NCBI GenBank assembly: GCA_934047225.1
Contig: OW203993.1
Span: 22,210,069-22,274,068 of the forward strand
DNA from: Ypsolopha sequella
Taxonomy: Eukaryota > Arthropoda > Insecta > Lepidoptera > Ypsolophidae
Direction of reading: 5' to 3'
Length of the DNA stretch: 64,000 nt
The translations under genes were made by a program, and so were the position numbers. The notes below the pieces were generated by a model. The model had not been told where the DNA came from. It saw only the letters and a list, made by a program, of their open reading frames with translations, and made no database searches. This document shows, one piece after another, positions 9,055 through 18,862 of the stretch. Positions within the stretch are counted from its first letter, which is position 1; the number at the start of each line of letters is the position of its first letter.

Positions 9055-12000
9055 ATTAATTAATTAATTAAATTATTACCTACTATCATCAAAATCAGTA
9101 TCACTATAACACCATGCTTCACCATCATCCAAATATTCATTTATTTTATAATATGCCTTTTTCAGTAGGCCCTGCTTAATATACTGTTTAAACTTATTCT
9201 CTGACAAAGTAAGGACCTCTTTTGGAAGTTTATTGTAAAATCTTATACCATGTCCTACGAAAGAGGTACTCACTTTGGCGAGTCTGATTTTTGGAAAAGC
9301 CAGTTTATACTTATTTCTGGTTTCCTTACAATGTTGCTCACCAAGCCTTGGGAGAGACTCAACATTTTTTCTAACATATCTAAGGACCTGGTAAATATAT
9401 TCACAAGAAACAGTTAATATATTAATTTCTTTGAACTTTTCTCTTAATGAATCCCGGTGCTTCATATTATAAATAGCCCGTATTGCTCTCTTCTGCAAAA
9501 CAAAGACTGCGTCTGTATCCGCGGCTCTACCCCATAACAGCATGCCGTATGACATAATGCTGTGAAAGTAACTAAAATAGACTAGTCTAGCAGTATCTAC
9601 ATCAGTAATTTGTCTTATGCGTCTAACAGCGTATGCGGCCGAACTAAGTCTACCACATAGGGCTTCTATGTGGGGACCCCACTGAAGACGAGAGTCTACC
9701 GTAATGCCCAAAAACTTAGTTTCGTTAACTAACTCCAGCTTGGACCCCTGCAAAAGCAAATTACAATCCACTTGAATAACATTTGGTAACGTGAATTTTA
9801 TACATTTTGTCTTTTTTGCGTTTAAAACTAAATTATTTACAGTAAACCAATCAAGCACCAGTGATAAAGTTGTATTCGCGCCGTCAAGGATATCTTTACG
9901 TCTATTAACTTTAAAAATAAGTGACGTGTCGTCTGCGAATAGTACTATCTTAGTTAAGTCTTTAATTAAATAGGGAAGGTCATTTATGTAAATTAAAAAC
10001 AGCAAGGGCCCCAATATGGAACCCTGCGGGACACCCATTTTAACTAATGCTCCACATGATTTTACCCCATTAATGTCTACCTTTTGAATACGATCACTAA
10101 GATACGACTTCATTAACGCCAAAGATTTGCCCCTCACTCCGTAGTGATCTAATTTACATAAGAGTGTTTCATGATTAACGCAATCGAAGGCTTTCGAGAG
10201 GTCACAAAATACACCAAATGCATCCTGCTTTTCTTCCCAAGCATCAAAAATGTGCTTAACTAAAGCAACTCCTGCATCTGTGGTTGACCTCCCTCTAGTG
10301 AATCCGTATTGTTCACAGTGAAGCAACTTATTTAAATTAAAATGAAATAACAATTGATTAAAAACTATTTTTTCAAAAACCTTACTCAAAACCGGTAAAA
10401 CTGACACAGGTCTATAGTTTGATGGGTCACCGTTGTCGCCTGATTTAAAAAGGGGGATCAATTTACTAAACTTCATTAAGTCAGGAAAGATACCATCATC
10501 TACACATTTATTAAAAATTAATGCCAAATAAGGAGCTATTAAATCAATAACAGAACTTATAACTTTCACAGATAGTCCCCATAAGTCCTCGGTTTTTTTC
10601 AAGTTAAGCGATTTAAATGCTTTAATTACAGTTAATGAATTAATATGTTTAAAAGCAAATACAGAAAGACACTGAGGTACGTTATCTATTAAAAGATCCT
10701 GCGCAAGCCCAGGGCTTGAATTTAAATATTTAGTTGTTAAGGACGGAATTTCAGTAAAGAATTGTTCAAAGGCATTCGCAACCTCTTTATCTCCCGTAAC
10801 GACTTCATTGTTAATACTTAACTTAAGCTCGTTATCACGTTTCTTACTTTTCCCAGTTTCAGTATTTATGATGTTCCATACTGTTTTTACTTTGTTATCG
10901 GACCTTTTAAGTTTTTTATTTAAGTAGATACTTTTTGCTTTTAAACACACCAATCTAAAGATGCGTGAGTAATTTTTCATGAATTCAGTAAATTTAACAT
11001 TATTATTGTAGGACTTCATGTCGTATAATTCGTATAAATGATTTCTGCTTTTGTAAATACCTGGAGTCGCCCAGTCACTGAAGGTGATTTTACTTTTGTT
11101 AGAAAGTTTTTGCATCTTAAACGTATTTTCGAACTCTTTGGAGACTATGTTGAAAAGGTCTGTAAAGAGAGCGTTTGGATCGTCTTGGAGAAGATTAAAA
11201 TGTGCTAATTTAACTTCTAGGTTTGCTTTGAAACAATCTACTTTGTGAGTTGTAATAGGCCTGCAAAAAGCTTTTTTGGGCAATTGATTTACGCTTTGTT
11301 TAATGGTTATAGTTTGGCCACTGTGATCGGACTGCAAGCGGTTGATTACTTTATTGTCTGAATATTCGCAATCACAGAATATATTGTCGAGGCATGACGC
11401 AGTATCCCGAGTAATTCGAGTAGGTTCTAAGAACACATTAGACAAATTAAATGATTTGAATAAATGTATTAATTTTGAGCGCATAATCGATTTTTCTAGT
11501 AAATCTACGTTAAAATCTCCACATATAATAACTTTTTTCTTGGCATCAAATAATAATTTTAAAACCTCTTCCATTGCTTTTTCAAAAATGTTGTAATCTT
11601 GTCCAGAGGGTCGGTAAACACAGAGGATAATATATGTACTCATTTCTATGCAAGCTAATTCAATTTGATGTTCTACAGAAAGTTTTACAATGTCTTTTCT
11701 TTCCTTTGCTTTTATATTATTTTTTACAAGAATCATGGATCCACCTTTTTGTATTTTTAATCTATTGTAGCAGCTAAGAACACTAAAATTATTCACATTA
11801 AACTGCATATTATGTTCATGTAGATGGTGTTCGGTTACACACAAAATATCTGTTTTTGATTCCTCTAAGAACAACTCGATTGAAAGTATTTTGCCGAGAA
11901 AGCCGCCTTGTATATTTTGATGTACCAACTTTAATACAGGCAGCCCTCCCATTGTCTTCAATTTTAAAAAGAATTTTTTACAATTTTGTTAGTACTTGTA
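9055..12000 (-). mobile_element. LINE (CR1/Jockey-like) with intact ORF2
   Basis: A non-LTR retrotransposon on the minus strand inserted in the mariner 5' UTR. Immediately after its stop codon lies a TTAA-repeat tail (9055-9074), a plausible 3' end; alternatively the 3' UTR continues to the AAAATTC repeat at 7865. No ORF1 is visible upstream of 11961, so the copy either lacks it or is 5'-truncated around 12000-12100. Confidence 0.75.
9076..11961 (-). CDS. LINE ORF2: endonuclease and reverse transcriptase
   Basis: An open frame of 961 residues with no stop or frameshift. Residues 10-220 form an apurinic-type endonuclease: N16 (VHQNIQGG), E44 (VTEHH), D149/N151 (CGDFNVD), D192 (LDNIF) and D212/H213 (SDHSG), all the expected catalytic positions. 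The reverse transcriptase follows, with NYRPVSVLP, QYGFTRGRSTTDA, FCDLSKAFDCVNH (first catalytic Asp, about residue 585), MGVPQGSILGPLLF, FADDTSLIF (about 673) and TKFLGITVDSRLQW. The C-terminal linker ends at an acidic tail. The start Met at 11961 lies just upstream of the first endonuclease strand. It looks enzymatically complete and is one of the youngest insertions here. Confidence 0.95.
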   Translation of the reverse strand: MKTMGGLPVLKLVHQNIQGGFLGKILSIELFLEESKTDILCVTEHHLHEHNMQFNVNNFSVLSCYNRLKIQKGGSMILVKNNIKAKERKDIVKLSVEHQIELACIEMSTYIILCVYRPSGQDYNIFEKAMEEVLKLLFDAKKKVIICGDFNVDLLEKSIMRSKLIHLFKSFNLSNVFLEPTRITRDTASCLDNIFCDCEYSDNKVINRLQSDHSGQTITIKQSVNQLPKKAFCRPITTHKVDCFKANLEVKLAHFNLLQDDPNALFTDLFNIVSKEFENTFKMQKLSNKSKITFSDWATPGIYKSRNHLYELYDMKSYNNNVKFTEFMKNYSRIFRLVCLKAKSIYLNKKLKRSDNKVKTVWNIINTETGKSKKRDNELKLSINNEVVTGDKEVANAFEQFFTEIPSLTTKYLNSSPGLAQDLLIDNVPQCLSVFAFKHINSLTVIKAFKSLNLKKTEDLWGLSVKVISSVIDLIAPYLALIFNKCVDDGIFPDLMKFSKLIPLFKSGDNGDPSNYRPVSVLPVLSKVFEKIVFNQLLFHFNLNKLLHCEQYGFTRGRSTTDAGVALVKHIFDAWEEKQDAFGVFCDLSKAFDCVNHETLLCKLDHYGVRGKSLALMKSYLSDRIQKVDINGVKSCGALVKMGVPQGSILGPLLFLIYINDLPYLIKDLTKIVLFADDTSLIFKVNRRKDILDGANTTLSLVLDWFTVNNLVLNAKKTKCIKFTLPNVIQVDCNLLLQGSKLELVNETKFLGITVDSRLQWGPHIEALCGRLSSAAYAVRRIRQITDVDTARLVYFSYFHSIMSYGMLLWGRAADTDAVFVLQKRAIRAIYNMKHRDSLREKFKEINILTVSCEYIYQVLRYVRKNVESLPRLGEQHCKETRNKYKLAFPKIRLAKVSTSFVGHGIRFYNKLPKEVLTLSENKFKQYIKQGLLKKAYYKINEYLDDGEAWCYSDTDFDDSR

Positions 12001-12186
12001 CTAACCGTGTCAATAGGGACAAAATTATGTAAATAATTAACATTACAAATACCATCAATTATAACAGGTATTATTACAGGTATTAATAAGGCCCTTCAAA
12101 AGAGTTGTGAACAAGGAGGTTCCATTCAATTTGCGATAATTTTATTCCAAAATAGATTTTTACCAGACTTATCACTCCGCCTACGT

Positions 12187-13131
12187 AGCACCATCATTTT
12201 TTTCAAAACTTGTGCCGGCTCTAGGAATCTGGGTAAATGAGCATGAAGGCTCGGTGTCCACTTCTATGATATGGGCCTTTTCATTTCCACTATTAAGAAA
12301 CTGAAACAGAATTACATATAATTATGTATAATCTTTCACTACATATTTTGAATATACAACAACATTATAGGACAACAACGTAGGTGCAAATTGACAAACG
12401 TCGAAGTCACCCTGTTTGTAATCATCATTGGTTAATTGTGTGGCGCCTTCTTCTTTACCCTGAAATTACATTAAAAGTGAATATTAATTCAATAATTCAG
12501 ATTCACTATTAAACAAGTATTATCTCTAGGTAGGCAATACCTAGAGACCATACAGCTAATGAATACATAGGTAGTATATTTTATGAAATTTACACCAAGT
12601 TTCTGGGTCAGTGTCGATGAGGGGGCACGATCTGAGTACATTTATATCTAGTAAAGCATCATCATCATATGGATTTTCTAGTCCTTCCAAAGCAGGTCCC
12701 AATATTGACTATCATGCGTTTCACTCCAGTACTAAGAGGGGTGGGAGGTGGTCTTCCACCACCTGAAAATAATGTGTTTTCTAATATAAATATCACTATA
12801 ATGCGGAGAAAACAAAACATTTTTTCGTGAATTAAATGACCACGTTTGCTTACCAGTCTTAAATAGCTCCCGTTTTTGACTCGCTGGTTGTTTTTTTGTT
12901 TGACGTTTGATGTTCTCCCAGCAAGTCTTTAAGCTTTCAGGAGTACGTCTGCAGTGAGTGTTTAGTGCATTAAATTGTTCAGACATTTGCTTTATCCGCA
13001 TTTGTTGTAGCATCCGATTTTTTGTTTTCTATTATGTCTCTGTATTTAATACATTCCTAATTAACTAATTCCGTTAATACCGATTTTTCGTCACTGGTGA
13101 AATTTACAGTACGCTTGCGTTTATCGTCCAT
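12187..13131 (-). pseudogene. Harbinger Myb/SANT-like DNA-binding protein, 5' exons
   Basis: DNA-binding partner of the Harbinger transposase, on the minus strand. Exon 1 (13131-12854) starts MDDKRKRTVNFTSDEK, has an in-frame TAG near 13067 and a frameshift near 12995, then HCRRTPESLKTCWENIKRQ, the C-terminal helix of a Myb_DNA-bind_5-type domain, and ends at donor CTGGTAAG. Exon 2 (from 12762, after TTTTCAG, to about 12603) reads GGRPPPTPL, then ILGPALEGLENPYDDDALL after a one-base shift. Exon 3 (about 12460-12415) has EEGATQLTNDDYKQGDFDV. Exon 4 (from about 12301) reads GNEKAHIIEVDTEPSCSFTQ and is cut by the mariner end. The last exon is at 6017-6154. Confidence 0.8.
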
Positions 13132-13420
13132 ATTCACTGATTCAAATAAAAATAAAGAAAATAAATTAAAACTTCACAATCACATTCACGCACGCACGAC
13201 GAAAAAATGTTCGTTCGTTTGACAAGACAAATTGATTGACTTGACAGTACAAAGGATGCTAAATAACAAAGACGTTCACGTTACGGATATGGCATTGACA
13301 ATACAGATAATAGTTGACGCTGAATGTTGTTGCTTCTTGATGGAACGACATCTTGCAATATTAAATAAAACTTCTTGGTACTCTGTTCCACAAATATAAT
13401 AATGTTTAATTACCTTTTAA
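13132..13420. other. Harbinger right flank and Penelope 3' end
   Basis: The Harbinger 5' flank grades into the 3' end of the Penelope-like element. I could not find the Harbinger terminal repeats here. Confidence 0.4.
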
Positions 13421-13424
13421 GTTG

Positions 13425-13456
13425 CTACCGGTTTCGTCGTTTTACGACATCATCAG
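13425..13456 (-). ncRNA. Hammerhead-like ribozyme motif of a Penelope element
   Basis: On the minus strand CTGATGA (13456-13450) is followed by a short stem (GTCG pairing with CGAC around TAAAA) and then GAAAC CGGTA. This is the conserved core layout of hammerhead ribozymes, and such motifs are known in the terminal repeats of Penelope-like elements. One unpaired U after CUGAUGA and the very short stem III are non-ideal. It lies about 335 bp downstream of the Penelope stop codon, where the terminal repeat is expected. Confidence 0.6.
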
Positions 13457-13791
13457 GCACTGTATTTGAGGTGTTAATAATACATTTTTGAATACATTTT
13501 TTAAAAACCACGAATTTTATGTGTTTACATAAACAGGATTTAGTTAGATAATACGATCAAAAGAAGTAGGGGGGTGCATTTGGATATATTGTGGGTTGAA
13601 ATAAACACATTTTGTGAAGTCATGTTACACTATCTAAAATAAGCATAAAATAATTATAATTAAATAAATATTGAAATTACGAAGAATAGAGAAAATTAAA
13701 TGTCGGAAGAATTTAGAGTAGAATTTTAGAATTTTACAATTAATGTCAAAATTAAAAATTAAATATGTCTAAAATCGGCTAATGTCAAATC
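13457..13791. other. Penelope 3' UTR
   Basis: AT-rich, no open frame of note. It lies between the Penelope coding region and the hammerhead-like motif and is most simply the element's 3' untranslated region. Confidence 0.6.
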
Positions 13792-14721
13792 TTAATTTTT
13801 AAAATATTCTAATACTGGTAAATATGATAAGGTTGCTTGGTCGTTCAATAGTAATGTGGGATCATGGTACTTTTGACGATTTATCTCTAATGCTTCCAGG
13901 TAGTTGAGTTTTCGCCCTTTCCGGCATTTCTGGAGATAACTGACCCCCGTGTCTGGATTAAAACTGTGGCATTCCTTATTTAGGTGGTCTGCAAAAGTTG
14001 ATTTAGTATCCTGATTTTTCCAACTTCTAATGTGTTCTTTAATCCTTACTTTAAACTTTCGACCTGTCTGACCGACATAAACACCTTTACACGTGTCACA
14101 TTTTAAACTATATACTCCGCTTTGGTCTTGGGGTTTAATTTTGTCTTTATTGTTCGAAACAATGGTTTTTAGGGTACGGGTGCTGTAAAATGCTGTATTT
14201 ATATCATCGTTGTCAATTTTCCTCTTTAGTTTTCTTGAAATTGTTCCTAAGTAGGGAATTTTCACCCATTTCTTTTTCTTTGTTTCTGGATTATCCATGC
14301 CGCTGTATAAGATTTTGGACTGTAAACGATTCTGTTTCCTTTTAAGTATCCGGTCAATCAATTTATCGTCGTAGCCATTATTTGTTGCAATGCGTTTAAT
14401 CGTCCTTAGTTCCGTATCGAAATTTTTCTTGCTCATCGGTATACTCGGTAATCTGTGCACAAAGGAATGGAATGATGCATGTTTGTGTGATGGTGGATGT
14501 CTGGAAGAGGCATGTATAACATTGTCACTGTATGTGGGTTTCCTATAAATCTTGTATGTGTGTGCCTTCTGGGAAATGTCAATTGATAAATGTAAAAAGT
14601 TAATGTTTTTCCCACCCATTTCCATCGTGAATTTGATCTTATTGCTCACCGAATTCAACAATACTAAAAATGCATCTAGTTCAGTTAATGTTCCCGTCCA
14701 TAAACACAAAATGTCGTCGGC
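13792..14721 (-). pseudogene. Penelope-like element: RT tail and GIY-YIG endonuclease (5'-truncated)
   Basis: The last 310 codons of the 654-codon frame 13792-15756. It opens inside the reverse transcriptase at ADDILCLWTGTL (the end of the YVDD block), continues with NFLHLSIDI and YRKPTYSDNVIHA, and ends in a GIY-YIG nuclease: GVYSLKCDTCKGVYVGQTGR, KVRIKEHIRSW and the downstream Glu-containing LNYLEALEINRQK. Penelope elements pair exactly these two activities. The start of the RT is missing. The join to the upstream Env frame at about 14722 is in frame with no stop, so one long open frame results. The element is dead for transposition but the C-terminal nuclease is uninterrupted. Confidence 0.93.
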
Positions 14722-16331
14722 GGGTTGCACTCGGCGGCTTCCAAAAACGTCCTCGTTTCCTTTCTTCGGGGGTGGTGAAATTGTTGTCTTCCACTGGTAC
14801 ATCTTCCAGGCTACTGCTGCTGCTACCAATGTATATAAGAAGAGTGTAGGCCAACTGGGGGTTGCCATGATGTAAGGCCAATCAATTTCTTTGTCTTCGA
14901 TTTCTACTTTTTCTGCTTTTGTTATTAGTTCATGTAAATTGTCTAGTTGAATTTCGTCTAATTTGATGTTAAACTGTATGTTGTTCTCTATTCTTCTGCT
15001 TTCATGTGGTAGTGGAATTACTTCGTTGATTATTGTAGTCCTAGTGTGTGATCCCAAGGTTCTGTTCAGGATGGTGACGTCACAATCATGTGTAGTGTTA
15101 ATGATGTGTGTTCCTCGTATTGTGCTGTACTCGGATTTTGCTCCACATCTTGTTTTTGCTACTTCTTCCCACGGTGTTATAACTAGCCAACTATTTTCAG
15201 AAAGTCTCTTTATTTTTCCGTTATCAATATGCATCCGGGCCCAAGTACAGTTCGGGTTTCTGTGCTGAATCAGACTGATGACACAATCCTCGGATTCTTC
15301 CAGGTGCCTGGTCTCGAGTTGATTGCAAAGCTGTAGGTTGTCCGTGATAGATCGGCAGCGCTGCTCCAGATAGGCGTACTCTTCGCTTCCAAGTACAAGA
15401 AATTTGGATTTCGGAATAATTGTAAGGTTATTTTTGTCAGGGATGGAATAAAGGTGAATAAAATCATACCTATTTGGTTCTACGGAAGGGATTACCAAAA
15501 TAAAAGTTATCGAGTTTTCAGTGCTATAAGCTTTCACAACTATAGATCTTTGTATAATATGTATATTTTGTAAGTTAAGTTCCGCCGCTGGGTTAAATGT
15601 ATAACTATCTTGCAATTTACTTATTTCTGAAATAAGGTTATTCGGACTTATAATACTAGGGTGCAAAATTCCTAATTGGGAAAATGTCAACGCATTTTCC
15701 AATGTAGAAAGCTTATCTAAAAGTGTTTGAATGCTAAAATCTATCTTAACGTACATATCTAAAAAAATAAATGATTATTAACTACGTCAGAATTCCTGGT
15801 GGAATTTATTAAAACACCTAGCAGCTGTTTGTGGTTTTCATTTATTTTTGAAATGTCCTTAGTAAATTCTTGAATAGTTGAATGACCCAAAGATAATGTA
15901 TTTTTTTCAGAGTTTTTCAATACGGAAATCTGATTCTGAATTTTAGCTATTTTGTTTTCAAAATTGATGGCATCGCTATTGTCTAAGTTACCCGTAATGG
16001 TTTTTACTATAGATCCTAAGCCATTTATTAATCCTCGTTTCACTCTTTTACGAGGTGAAAGAGTGGTTAACTTTTGATCTGCTAATTTAAGAGAGTGTTC
16101 AATTTGATATTTATATGTTTCGAAATACATGTTCTGATCATTGTTTTTAGTAGAAACGTAAATGCTAATAAGCCTCGTTAATGTTTCATATAGAAGGGTA
16201 ACATTGTAAACGCAAGCAAGATTATGTGAACTAATTTCTTTCAGGATCTGCCCTTGTTTCAGGAGAAGGATTCCATTTGTATTTTTTATGGGAATTATGT
16301 CTACGGCGGTTGTTGCTGTGAGGTAGAACAC
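14722..16331 (-). pseudogene. Errantivirus-type envelope gene, frameshifted and 3'-truncated
   Basis: Envelope glycoprotein gene of an env-bearing Gypsy-type retroelement, related by family to baculovirus F proteins. The first frame (16331-15759) has an N-terminal hydrophobic stretch, then a furin-like site RKRVKRG followed by a fusion-peptide-like LINGLGSIVKTITG. A frameshift at about 15757 moves reading into the second frame, which carries Cys-rich ectodomain sequence and one membrane segment near 14850 (FLYTLVAAAVAWKMY). The cytoplasmic end is lost where the Penelope fragment joins at about 14722. The 5' end overlaps the integrase frame by about 30 bp, as in other errantiviruses. Confidence 0.88.
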
Positions 16332-17917
16332 GAGGGTTCCTGTGAAGAAGAACCTGTAACAAGGTGTGGTCTTCTGAGGAGTTTGAAGTGTACTCTAATA
16401 GATTTTGAATTGGGGTGGGTTCCTATGATTTCTGCAATGTTATTTGGGTGAAGTTGAATGATTTTATACGGACCTTTGAAAACGGGTTTTGTCTTGTCGT
16501 TTCTGGCTGTCTTTGCTACTTGCTTGTAGACAGTCTCTCCAATTTTGAAGGATATCTCCTCCGCTTGCTGGTTTCGTTTGGAAATTACCTGCTCTTTATT
16601 CTTAGACATGTGTGCTGCTACACATTCCTGTACTCCTTCTGCATTTTTTCTATGATTTAACACATAATTTTGATAAAATTCTCGAGGGTAGTAAATTTCT
16701 AGCGGGTTCCTGGATGCTGTGTGACCAAATAATAACTCATGAGGGGTATATCCTGTAACGGAATGAATTGCATTGTTATAAGCAATAACAGCGTATGACA
16801 TAATAACGGTGATGGGGTCGTCATTATTGGTCATCCGTTGTATTCTTATGATTTCTGCTATTGTTGAATGGAATCTCTCCACTGGGGAGTTAGAGTTGGG
16901 GTTATATGGGGTTGTGAAGTGTAAATGAATATTATGCATAGAACATATTTCCTTAATCATTTCGTTATCAAATTTAGTATCAGAGTCTGTAGTGATTTTG
17001 AGCGGTAGACCTAAAACTGAGAAGACTTTAATGAGAGCTTCAGCTATGTGGACACTGCTGCTTGCAGACAAATGGACTGCCTGAGCATATTTCGAAAAGT
17101 TGTCAATAATTGTTAGGAAGGTGGTTCCTCCAGTAGAATAGAGATCCATAAAAAGATGTTGCCAAGGTTTTGTTGGAGTTTCTGTCACAGCAAGTGGTGG
17201 TCTTAAAGGGTTTCTTTCATACTTGGCCTTAAGGCATGTGTCACATTGATTGATGAAAGTTTGTATAGTGAGCAACATATTGGGCCAATGGTAAGTGCGA
17301 TGTAACTGTTTATGTGTTTCTTGAATACCGCGATGAACTGTTTTACCTTCATGGTACTTCTTAATTAACTCTTGTTGTTCTGATTTATTTTCGACTAAAA
17401 TAACCCTTGAAGAACACCTTATTAACTTGGGACCCCTATCATTGAAAATAGTCGTATAGACTCTGGAAAAAGCGTAATAGAGATTTTCTTCATAGAAGAA
17501 GCAATGGAATACGCGGTCGGGGATAGTGTGTTCTTTTAAGAACTGAACAATTTCTTTTTCAGTGTTATTGATTGGAATAAAAACGTCTTTTATGACAGTC
17601 CTTGACTGGGTAGAGCGTACTTCCACCCTATATGTAGAACCTGGGGTTGATCTTATGTGGAACTGTTTAAGCTGTCGGTCAATTGCGTCAGGTATTATTG
17701 GAATGCCATTATTTTCGTTGTCTGCTTGTGTGTGATTGGTAGACACTAACTCATTAGGATCAATGGTACTCATGCTATCAGATTCATTGTCATTTTGTGA
17801 TATTGGGATGTCACCTGTTAATGACATAGGTATATTTTCATTTTGAGTCCTATTTCTTTCTATGTTGTCATTATTGTCTTGGTTATTTGTCAAAGTCCCA
17901 TCATTTTCGTTCATCAA
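16301..17917 (-). pseudogene. Errantivirus-type pol, integrase part (5'-truncated)
   Basis: The surviving 538 codons of a Gypsy-type Pol polyprotein. There is a poorly conserved region (1-185), an HHCC zinc finger (H195, H202, C225, C228) and the integrase core with D258 (HLFMDLYS), D311 (KITTDSDTKF) and E347 (SNSPVERFH). The spacing of 35 residues between the second Asp and the Glu is the integrase signature. The tail includes VIAYNNAIHSVTGYTPHELL and a chromatin-end region. Protease, RT and RNase H are absent upstream, and no LTR is seen, so the element was cut near 17930. This part of the frame has no stop. Confidence 0.92.
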
Positions 17918-18065
17918 AGTTGAGAGGTACAGGAAACCGGGTTGCAGTCAGGGAAACGGTGAAAATCCCAAAAAAACTTTCAGAAGTTTTTAGCCTACAA
18001 TAAAATAAACTACAGATATTTGTGCTACTTGCAAAAAACCTGGTCAAAATACAAGTTGACGGAAA
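17918..18065. other. Short unassigned spacer
   Basis: It separates the truncated pol from the tandem duplication that follows. I see nothing recognisable in it. Confidence 0.4.
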
Positions 18066-18564
18066 GATCTGTTACATTCAAGAAGAAAGTGCTTGCCTCA
18101 TCAGAATCTACTGTGGAAATGACATCTTCGTCTCATGAAGAAACAGATTACTTCTGCACGCCGCTAATGCTACCCAAAATAACCACGGAAAATTAATGAT
18201 TAAAACAGTGGATTCAGACGTGCTCATTATAGTACTCTTCGCTTTAAGGAAAATACCCGAACTGGAAAAGCTATGGATAGAGTACGGAACAGGGAAAAAT
18301 TTGGAATATCTTGTGATCTGTTACATTCAAGAAGAAAGTGTTTGCCTCATCAGAATCTACTGTGGAAATGACATCTTCGTCTCATGAAGAAACAGATTAC
18401 CTACTTCTGCACGCCGCTAATGCTGCCCAAAATAATCACGGAAAATTAATAATTAAAACAGTGGATTTAGACGTGCTCATTATAGTACTTTTTGCTTTAA
18501 GGAAAATACCCGAACTGGAAAAGCTATGGATAGAGTACGGAACAGGGAAAAATTTGGAATATCT
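18066..18564. repeat. Tandem duplication with 249-bp period
   Basis: The segment starting GATCTGTTACATTCAAGAAG at 18066 is repeated from 18315. The copies differ at only a few bases and by a 4-base insertion (CTAC) in the second. The unit is coding in the neighbouring TE-type protein, so the duplication repeats part of that protein and shifts its frame. Confidence 0.9.
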
Positions 18565-18862
18565 GCCAGTCCACGTCTGCTGTACTCTCCTTCCAAGCGG
18601 AATGCCCAATTTGATGCTATTTTTCCAAGCATTCACCGAGTGCGACACGGTGTCGACGTTTTGTGGAATTGGGAAGAAAAGTGCATGGAAAAAATGGCTA
18701 ACTTTAAGAGATATAGACACCGCGTTTGAAACTTACTCTCATAAGGAAAGACCATTACAAAATAGTACAGCGTTTAGACGAAGAGTCCTGTTCACTAAAA
18801 GGAACAGGTCTATAATGCATAAACCACCGACGCAAGATGCACTGCTACAACACCTTAAGTGA
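18338..18862 (+). pseudogene. Unclassified TE-associated protein fragment (HEETD domain)
   Basis: A 174-codon frame with HEETDYLLLHAANAAQNN, then KTVDLDVLIIVLFAL, LWIEYGTGKNLEYL, FQAFTECDTVSTFCGIGKKS and AWKKW. I know this pattern (HEEADT, TxDTDV, FxGCDTxSxFxGxGK) from many uncharacterised arthropod and cnidarian proteins that occur in many copies and behave as TE products; conserved Asp residues suggest a nuclease-like fold. No intact N terminus is present. The duplicated upstream unit carries the same HEETD segment in another frame with a stop. Function is not established. Confidence 0.6.

Larger units (their letters stand above)
6675..12181 (-). mobile_element. Mariner element split by younger insertions
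   Basis: Perfect 26-bp inverted repeats mark the ends: 6675-6700 (starts GGCGGAGTGATAAGTCTGG) and its exact reverse complement at 12156-12181, each with TA at the outer flank as expected for mariner target duplication. The transposase lies on the minus strand at the low-coordinate end (6736-7785) with a 60-bp 3' UTR. The 5' UTR is cut near 7860; about 4.2 kb of other sequence (an AAAATTC repeat, an unrecognised ORF and a LINE) follows before it resumes near 12100. The mariner itself sits in an intron or exon edge of the Harbinger Myb-like gene. Confidence 0.88.
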
